A DNA stretch of 64,000 nucleotides, taken from assembly GCA_043780595.1 (NCBI GenBank), contig JAYWCL010000122.1, positions 1 through 64,000 on the forward strand, written 5' to 3'. Below the pieces are notes generated by a model. The model had not been told where the DNA came from and did no database searches. It saw nothing but the letters and a program-made list of their open reading frames with translations. Origin of the DNA: Limnoglobus sp043780595. Its GTDB lineage: Bacteria > Planctomycetota > Planctomycetia > Gemmatales > Gemmataceae. Made by a program: the position numbers and the translations under genes. Positions 54,226 to 64,000 of the stretch are shown here, one piece after another (the first letter of the stretch is position 1; every line of letters starts with the position of its first letter).

Positions 54226-54753
54226 ATGACTTCCATTCTGTTGACGACGGCCCTCATGACGGGTGCCGACACCGGACCGTGTGGCGATGGCTGCGCCAAG
54301 CCCGGCCTGCTATCGAAGATCAAATCGCGGATGGCATCGATGGGTTCGTCGCCGTGCGAGCCGTGCGGAACTCCGCTCATCGCACGACCGTTGTTCGGCG
54401 ATTCGTGCGGCGGCCCCGGACTGCTGACGAAGATCAAAGCCCGCTTCCAGCATGGGGAATCCGCCGCTGCGCCCTGTGCGGATGTCGTGTATCCCGCAGC
54501 GATCGTTGCGAGTACGCCATCGGCGTGTACGCTCGCACCGGCACCGAACGCGGTCATCGTCGCACCGGCGACGGAGGCACCGAAAGTGATGCCGAAGCCC
54601 GAAGCACCGAAAGCCGTCGAGCCGGTGAAGCCCGTCGCACCGAAAGCCGTCGAGCCGAAGAAAAGTAGCGAAATCTCGATCCCGCAGGTGCAAGCCCCCG
54701 CGAACGATCGCGAGTCGCTGCCGCGCGTCGCGGGGCCGAAAAGCCCATTCTAA
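54226..54753 (+). CDS. small secreted Cys/Pro-rich protein with internal repeat
   Basis: 175 residues, starting MTSILLTTALMTGADTGPCG, probably exported. Two repeats, CGDGCAKPGLLSKIKSRM (about 19-36) and CGGPGLLTKIKARF (about 65-78), each place Cys before a KIK basic helix. C-terminal half is Pro/Ala/Lys-rich, with repeated EAPKAVEPVKP-type units. No family name can be assigned. The 280-bp gap before it shows no gene. Confidence 0.6.
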   Translation: MTSILLTTALMTGADTGPCGDGCAKPGLLSKIKSRMASMGSSPCEPCGTPLIARPLFGDSCGGPGLLTKIKARFQHGESAAAPCADVVYPAAIVASTPSACTLAPAPNAVIVAPATEAPKVMPKPEAPKAVEPVKPVAPKAVEPKKSSEISIPQVQAPANDRESLPRVAGPKSPF

Positions 54754-54771
54754 ATGACGTTTGTTTCGCTC

Positions 54772-54797
54772 GAAGCCAGCGCGAATGCGCTGGCTTC
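54772..54797 (+). terminator. hairpin terminator
   Basis: GAAGCCAGCGC / GCGCTGGCTTC forms an 11-bp perfect stem with loop gaat, starting 18 bp after the stop of the Cys/Pro-rich gene, followed by ttcgctac. Confidence 0.65.
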
Positions 54798-54892
54798 TTC
54801 GCTACCTAAATTGTGTGGAACCCCTGGACGCCCACATAGTATAAACCTGAAGCGATATTTTACGCACGGATGTACGCGGATCAGGGGGCACG

Positions 54893-55468
54893 ATGAGCGG
54901 CGGAACCGGTGTGGGTGGCGGTGAGGTTGCGACGAAAATTTCCCGTCTGATGGAAGAACGGGGCTGGAATCAAGAAGACTTCGCACGAATATCGAAATTG
55001 AATCGACATACCGTGCGGCACATTTTGAACGGCGGGCCGAATCGGCGATTGCGGAACGCCACCGTCAGCCAGTGTGCGGAGGCACTCGGGTTGACAGTGA
55101 ACGAACTCCGTACGTTGCCGCTCGAACGCCTGTTGCCGCGGATGCACGGCAAACCGCCCGCCGACGAGGAAGCCCTCAAGGTTCTCCACGATCGCGCAAC
55201 GCTGCCGGACTTGGTGAACTGGCTCGATCGCAACCGAGATCGTGCCACCGAACTGCGGCCCGATGAGATTCTCGAACTGCTCGAATTGCAAAATCCGGGT
55301 GGCCCACTCGAGAAACTCGGCGTCGATCGCTTCGTCGATCAAATCGAACGCCGTCGCGCACTCGTTCACAAGATTCACGCCCTTGCGGCGACGGAATACG
55401 TCGAGATGCTCGAGACGCTCATCGGCCTATTGTTCGACAAAGTCACGCAGGCGGCCGCGAAGCGGTGA
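54893..55468 (+). CDS. XRE-type helix-turn-helix regulator
   Basis: 191 residues, ATG 54893 with AGGGGG 5 nt upstream. N-terminal HTH at about 10-70: MEERGWNQEDFARISKLNRH, TVRHILNGG, SQCAEALGLTVNEL. The remaining ~120 residues are helical with no known ligand domain (DEILELLELQNPGGPLEKLG). Probably a DNA-binding regulator; targets unknown. It overlaps the convergent Cys-rich gene by 26 bp. Confidence 0.8.
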   Translation: MSGGTGVGGGEVATKISRLMEERGWNQEDFARISKLNRHTVRHILNGGPNRRLRNATVSQCAEALGLTVNELRTLPLERLLPRMHGKPPADEEALKVLHDRATLPDLVNWLDRNRDRATELRPDEILELLELQNPGGPLEKLGVDRFVDQIERRRALVHKIHALAATEYVEMLETLIGLLFDKVTQAAAKR

Positions 55469-56021
55469 CTTCGAGATTTTCGACCGCGCGACTATATTCG
55501 GTACTCGCCATCCCTTGCGTTTTGTCCTTGAATTCCTGACGTGCGTGTAGGCCGAGGCGACGATACAGATGCGTCGCGTTGCACGTGAACCCCGGTTCGC
55601 CGCAACGCATTCCGGGTAGCAACGCGAACGCGGTGCGGCGTCGCACATCGGTGCCGCCCATTCGCGTCGGGTGAAGCAGACAACCCGCTCGCGAACCTTC
55701 GAGGTAACCGAGGAACGCACAACAGCTTCGGTTGGCGAACCACGTGCGGATTAGTGGACCGAAGCCCGGTATCAAGAATAGCGGTGCGAACAGAAGTGGC
55801 GAGAACCGACGCGAGCGAAGTTCGAATAAAATCCGTGCGAGAAATGATGGCGGGTGATTCGATGTCCCGAACGATCTTTGAAATCGTTCGGTTTGCCTGC
55901 GGAGTTTGACAATGAGTGACGCGTCACTCAGTTTCTTCCCTCGGCAACAAGCGACGCACGACTGCGTGCGAGTCTGGCAGAGTGGGGCCGGGTTCGCTTC
56001 GATTACTTCGAGGTGGTGCAT
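55443..56021 (-). CDS. Cys-rich hypothetical protein
   Basis: 192 residues from ATG 56021, overlapping the end of the upstream zinc-ribbon gene by 19 bp. Contains QSCVACCRG at about 20-28 and a C-terminal cluster of Cys (RSCCAFLGYLEGSRAGCLLH, GMRCGEPGFTCNATHLY). A hydrophobic stretch (FSPLLFAPLFLIPGFGPLI) lies between. Cys spacing suggests metal binding. Translational coupling with the zinc-ribbon gene is likely. No recognised family. Confidence 0.6.
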   Translation of the reverse strand: MHHLEVIEANPAPLCQTRTQSCVACCRGKKLSDASLIVKLRRQTERFQRSFGTSNHPPSFLARILFELRSRRFSPLLFAPLFLIPGFGPLIRTWFANRSCCAFLGYLEGSRAGCLLHPTRMGGTDVRRRTAFALLPGMRCGEPGFTCNATHLYRRLGLHARQEFKDKTQGMASTEYSRAVENLEVTASRPPA

Positions 56022-56455
56022 TTCGGGCACGGTTTCACTCTGTTTAAGTAATGAAAACCGCACTCCGGGCAGGACCACACTTTCCCTCGCGTCATCTCGT
56101 CGATCATCTCCTCGGACCGCGTCGGCGACATGCCCAATCGCTCTAACTTACGGCGAATCGTCTCGATGCTCTTTCCCGCTTCGAGTTCCTCGTAAAGCTC
56201 AGCCGCGTAATCTTGCGAAGAATCTTTCGGCGCTCGATAGTCGAGAACATCTTCGCGGAACGCACCGCCGCACTCGCGACATTCGACGTGCCGTTCCGAA
56301 CCGCCCACGGGGAAGAGCGGGATGAAGTATACGGTGAACCACGGTCGCGTCGATTTCAACTTGTACGGCACTTTTTCGGAACAACGCGGGCAGTGAAACT
56401 CCCCGCTATCGACGGTCCACGAGATCCCGCGCGACCCGAAGAAAATAATCGGCAT
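56003..56455 (-). CDS. zinc-ribbon domain protein
   Basis: 150 residues, start MPIIFFGSRGISWTVDSG. N-terminal zinc ribbon: CPRC with CREC (GEFHCPRCSEKVPYKLK ... HVECRECGGAFRED), separated by a hydrophobic PWFTVYFIPLFPVGGSE segment typical of zinc-ribbon families found near membranes. C-terminal second ribbon: CPECGFHYLNRVKPCPKC. Helices between have a SHOCT-like character (RKLERLGMSPTRSEEMIDEM). Role unknown. Confidence 0.75.
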   Translation of the reverse strand: MPIIFFGSRGISWTVDSGEFHCPRCSEKVPYKLKSTRPWFTVYFIPLFPVGGSERHVECRECGGAFREDVLDYRAPKDSSQDYAAELYEELEAGKSIETIRRKLERLGMSPTRSEEMIDEMTRGKVWSCPECGFHYLNRVKPCPKCTTSK

Positions 56456-56474
56456 GTGTAGCAATCCTCAAGTA

Positions 56475-56612
56475 GCCCCAGGGGTACGACGTAAGACGTC
56501 TAACCCTGGGCTAAAAGATCGAACCCCGTTGGGGTAAATGCATAGCCAGTTCTTACCCCAACGGGGTTAAATCCGGTAGCCCAGGGTTAGACGCTTCGTC
56601 GTACCCCTGGGC
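56475..56612. repeat. 138-bp nested palindromic repeat, copy A
   Basis: Outer arms CCCAGGGGTACGACG / CGTCGTACCCCTGGG and inner arms AACCCCGTTGGGGTAA / TTACCCCAACGGGGTT give a nested hairpin. An inverted near-identical copy lies at 61995-62133. It sits between the zinc-ribbon gene promoter and the gltB stop. Confidence 0.9.
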
Positions 56613-56625
56613 GAGGCTTGTAGGA

Positions 56626-61323
<4,698 letters not shown>

Positions 61324-61640
61324 CTCTGTGCTCTTCACGTTAAAGGGGCCGAGATTCGTCTACAAGTGTTAATCGTAACATCGCTCATTCTAACGACAAG
61401 AGGCATTTCACGGCGTGGGGTTCGGGCGAAGGGACGATCGCGAGAAATGATTTGCGTGCGATTCGCGAACTGAACGAAAAATACGCCAGAGTCTTGTAAC
61501 CGATAATTTGAGTCGTTACAACACGCACAGTGCTGGGAGTTGCGGTGACGCTCGATCACCCACCTAGCTCCGTCGCGTGACTCACTTATCGCCTCATGCA
61601 ATACGCGACCGATCTCACGAATTTTTGAAAGGACCATACG

Positions 61641-61745
61641 ATGGACTTCATGAGCAATCCGGTTTACCTCGGTATCATGGTCGTAGCTCTGATCGGGCTG
61701 ATCGCATTTTACTTCATCCAAAAGAAGAAGCAAAACGACGACTGA
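61641..61745 (+). CDS. 34-residue single-pass membrane protein
   Basis: A short frame, too small for most gene finders: MDFMSNPVYLGIMVV, hydrophobic helix to about residue 24, then a basic tail QKKKQNDD. AAAGGA precedes the ATG by 8 nt, and a hairpin plus T run follows the stop at about 30-70 bp. These features together support a real gene. Nothing indicates its partner; topology should be N-out/C-in by the positive-inside rule. Confidence 0.6.
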   Translation: MDFMSNPVYLGIMVVALIGLIAFYFIQKKKQNDD

Positions 61746-61774
61746 GTCACGCGAGATCGCATCGCCCGACCGCC

Positions 61775-61816
61775 GCGCCAGCAAGGGGAAGATCCGATTC
61801 CCGTCGCTGGCGCGTT
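61775..61816 (+). terminator. rho-independent terminator
   Basis: GCGCCAGC / GCTGGCGC with imperfect continuation (GGGGAA / TTCCC), followed by GTTTT, begins 30 bp after the stop of the small membrane protein gene. Confidence 0.7.
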
Positions 61817-62193
61817 TTGAAGTTGCGCAATTTTGCAGTTCAACAGGCAATCGCCGTAAAATTGATACGGGTCGCGGCAGAAACGGATACTTTCACACCC
61901 CCAGTGCCAGTTTTGTAGCGGCGCGATCCTCATGTCGGGGCACCCCAAGTGATGTGAAGTTGGGCTTTCTGTCGCATTTCCGCGACGACTAGTTCACCCA
62001 GGGGTACGACGAAGCGTCTAACCCTGGGCTATGGGATTTAACCCCGTTGGGGTAATTATTGGCTATGCATTTACCCCAACGGGGTTCCATCATTTAGCCC
62101 AGGGTTAGACGTCTTACGTCGTACCCCTGGGTGTACTGGCATATGGAAACGCATCTATCCCAAATGCCCCGCTTCATTGCGCAACTTCAAAAC
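61814..62193. mobile_element. 380-bp inverted-repeat-bounded region with nested palindrome
   Basis: GTTTTGAAGTTGCGCAAT at 61814-61831 is a perfect mirror of ATTGCGCAACTTCAAAAC at 62176-62193. Between them lies palindrome copy B and about 160 bp without a gene. No transposase or target duplication is visible, so classification as mobile is tentative. Confidence 0.4.
61995..62133. repeat. 139-bp nested palindromic repeat, copy B
   Basis: Nearly identical to copy A (56475-56612) in reverse complement: outer arms CCCAGGGGTACGACG, inner arms AACCCCGTTGGGGTAA, loop containing ggctatgcat. The sequences between arms differ in the way expected from opposite orientation. Confidence 0.9.
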
Positions 62194-62227
62194 TTGCGCG
62201 TCGGGCTAACAAGATCAGATTTCTCAA

Positions 62228-63598
62228 CTACGCCAGTTCCGCCGAGAATGCGTAATCGGCGGGCGTCGGGATGGCGTTGCGGTCGCCGAGGGCCATGATG
62301 TCTTGCTCGGAGTTGACGTAACGCACGTCGCGAATGCCTTCGGCGATGAGCCTCCCGTGTGCGACGACGCGGGTGTCGCTGCCGTCGTCGGCGAGGCCGA
62401 TGAGGATCGCCGAGATGGCGAAACCTTGCCGGCGCATCTGGCCGAGAGCCACCGAAGTTTCAATCGTCACGCGGGGCAGCACCGCAATGATCGTGGCATC
62501 GCGCGGCAGTCGTGGCGACACTTCGAGCAGAAAATCGGCGAAGGTGCGACCGTCAGTTTGTTCGAGGCGCGCCAACGTTTCGCGGATTTTATGAAACTGA
62601 TCGTAGCCGCGCCGCGTCTCGACGATCACCGGCCGCAACCGGTCGTTCTGCAATTTCTCTTCAAATTGCGAACGCGCTTCGTATCGCGTCGTGTAGCCTT
62701 CGGGTGCGGTTTCGTCTTTGCTTTTCAGGCTTTCTTCGCGAATGCGATCCGTAGCATCGCGGCCGTTGCTGGCGATGCCGATCTGCTGATTCAAAATCAC
62801 GACCGCGTTCGCCACCGAAACCGCCGTCGTGATCGCGAGTTCGGAGCGAATCGGCTCGCCCTTTTTCGGGTAACCGTCGGCGTGAAAGTCGATCAGAATC
62901 GTCGCGCCGGCCAGTGAGGTCGGCTCGTAAATGCGGCTATGCAGCACGCCAGTTCGCGCCGTGGCCCGCCAGTTGATGCGTTGCAGCGGGTCACCGATCT
63001 GGTACGGTCGAACGCCGGCCGTGCGCGTGGGATCCTCGAACAGCATGTTCGCCAGACGGATTTCGCCGATCGGCCGCGTCGATGCAAAATCGAACGTCGT
63101 GATCGAAAGCACCTTCGGGTAAACGAGCACGAAAACCGGTTCGGTGAAGACCTTGTGCCGACGGTGCAACCCGAATACATCGCCCGTCTCAGCGAACATC
63201 GGGCCGACCTGGTAGTAGCCGCGCAGTGCGAAAATGAGCTTGTATTTGACCGTCTTTTCGCCATTCGCGCGAATGAACAACACCCGCAGACGGCTCCCCT
63301 TCAGCGAGAGTCGCCGTTGCACGATCGCCTGTTCCGCGATGCGATCTTCGACCAGCACCCACGGCACCGGGAACCGCCCCGCGTTGCGAACCTTGACGAT
63401 CACTTCGACCGTGCCACCCGGTTCGAGCGGCTCGGTTTTGCAGATGCGCTCCGCCGTCAGATCGACGATCCACGTGCGTGCGAGGTAGCGGCTTAACAGC
63501 ATGACGCCGAGCAAGACATACCCCGCAAACGCCACCAACCCCGCCTGCAACACCAGCGCCAAACCGAGTAGAACGACGATGACAATGAACAGTCGCAT
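62228..63598 (-). CDS. DUF58 domain membrane protein
   Basis: 456 residues from ATG 63598. N-terminal hydrophobic region (FIVIVVLLGLALVLQAGLVA, FAGYVLLGVMLLSRYLA), then a beta domain (GGTVEVIVKVRNAGRFPVPW), then the DUF58 core with VRPYQIGDPLQRINWRATAR at about 210-230 and HSRIYEPTSLAGATILIDFH. DUF58 proteins usually pair with MoxR ATPases and von Willebrand-type proteins; none is adjacent here. The function is likely in envelope or chaperone-like assembly. Confidence 0.88.
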   Translation of the reverse strand: MRLFIVIVVLLGLALVLQAGLVAFAGYVLLGVMLLSRYLARTWIVDLTAERICKTEPLEPGGTVEVIVKVRNAGRFPVPWVLVEDRIAEQAIVQRRLSLKGSRLRVLFIRANGEKTVKYKLIFALRGYYQVGPMFAETGDVFGLHRRHKVFTEPVFVLVYPKVLSITTFDFASTRPIGEIRLANMLFEDPTRTAGVRPYQIGDPLQRINWRATARTGVLHSRIYEPTSLAGATILIDFHADGYPKKGEPIRSELAITTAVSVANAVVILNQQIGIASNGRDATDRIREESLKSKDETAPEGYTTRYEARSQFEEKLQNDRLRPVIVETRRGYDQFHKIRETLARLEQTDGRTFADFLLEVSPRLPRDATIIAVLPRVTIETSVALGQMRRQGFAISAILIGLADDGSDTRVVAHGRLIAEGIRDVRYVNSEQDIMALGDRNAIPTPADYAFSAELA

Positions 63599-63663
63599 GG
63601 TGGCATTTTCCGGGATAGTCAGGCAATACAATCAACGCCGTGAATGATTTAAGAATTGAAGAC

Positions 63664-63836
63664 AACCACGGAATTCACTGAAAACACGGAAACAGAATAA
63701 CAGGTGCATTCCCTCATCTCGCAGGATGATTTGTTAAAGAAACATCAAACAACAAGCGAAATAATCCTTCGCGGCAATGCAATGCAGGCTCTTCATTTTG
63801 GCGTTTTCATTTCCTGTGTTCCGTGTTTTCCGTGGT
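63664..63836. repeat. CCACGGA-type palindromic repeat, second copy
   Basis: aaccacggaattcactg with aaaacacggaaac at the left and ttcctgtgttccgtgttttc plus cgtggt at the right form mirror arms about 110 bp apart. Same family as 33164-33261, with a longer centre. It lies between the DUF58 gene and ftsY. Confidence 0.75.
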
Positions 63837-63853
63837 GAATTCTGGCCTTCTAT

Positions 63854-64000
63854 CTACTCATCCGATTTGTCGAACAGGGCCGCGACGAACGCATCGGGGT
63901 CGAACGGTTCGAGGTCTTCGATTTGCTCGCCGACGCCGATGAATTTCACGGGCAGACCGACGCGCTGTTTGATCGCGAAGATCGCGCCGCCTTTCGCGCT
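63854..64000 (-). CDS. ftsY: signal recognition particle receptor FtsY, C-terminal end (partial)
   Basis: The minus strand reads 48 residues to TAG at 63854: SAKGGAIFAIKQRVGLPVKF, IGVGEQIEDLEPFDPD, then FVAALF. This is the G5/closing-loop region and end helix of FtsY GTPases (SAKGG and GVGE..DL.PFDP are diagnostic). The G domain lies beyond the window. FtsY docks ribosome-SRP complexes at the membrane. Confidence 0.93.
   Translation of the reverse strand, partial: SAKGGAIFAIKQRVGLPVKFIGVGEQIEDLEPFDPDAFVAALFDKSDE

Overview
The window reads as chromosome of a planctomycete, most likely Gemmataceae. The case rests on family content: PSCyt1/DUF1549/DUF1553 proteins, a DUF1501 protein with a twin-arginine leader, a PVC-type haem-binding CxxCH beta-propeller protein, DUF1571, DUF58, and many secreted proteins. 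Intergenic gaps are packed with long palindromic repeats. No rRNA, tRNA or CRISPR array was recognised.

Layout. 1-1.8 kb: two IS630-type transposase genes. One runs off the left edge. The other has an A8 -1 frameshift site and is cut near its C-terminus by a 124-bp inverted-repeat element. 2.2-7.6 kb: a PcrA/UvrD helicase, a sugar isomerase-like TIM barrel, a CehA-like metallohydrolase and a DUF1571 protein. 7.6-8.8 kb: three tandem palindromic repeats, a GxxExxY nuclease-fold gene and a further 190-bp palindrome. 8.8-14.4 kb: a TolC lipoprotein, a Mpo1-like protein, a PKD protein, and DUF971 next to an Mrp ATPase. 14.5-19.4 kb: a cytochrome/DUF1549 giant and a cytochrome-WD40 protein. 19.5-24.2 kb: a 305-bp repeat element, small secreted or membrane proteins, a DegT-type aminotransferase and MsrB.

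24.2-36.5 kb is the most striking part, a divergent redox locus. Leftward runs a diheme cytochrome b, a decaheme cytochrome c, a NuoE-NuoF fusion, and a protein joining a NuoG-like N-terminus, two cyclic-nucleotide-binding-like domains and a DmsB-like ferredoxin. Rightward run three paralogous pentaheme cytochromes. Together they could pass electrons from NADH through flavin and Fe-S clusters to membrane b haems and about 25 c haems outside. No NuoD/H/L-type, hydrogenase, molybdoenzyme or terminal reductase subunit is present, so the acceptor is unknown.

36.8-39.9 kb: a protease-dead and an intact HtrA-like protein, a small Cys protein and a CheY-like regulator. 40-45.5 kb: a DUF1549/1553 - DUF1501 - glycerate kinase operon. 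45.8-52.1 kb: a ceramidase-like protein, a PVC-type cytochrome propeller and a FecR/anti-sigma-like membrane protein. 52.2-64 kb: RecJ, a Cys/Pro-rich secreted protein, an XRE regulator, two Cys-rich proteins, glutamate synthase large subunit, a 34-residue membrane protein, a DUF58 protein and the 3' end of ftsY. Function assignments come from motifs read by eye; no database search was possible.
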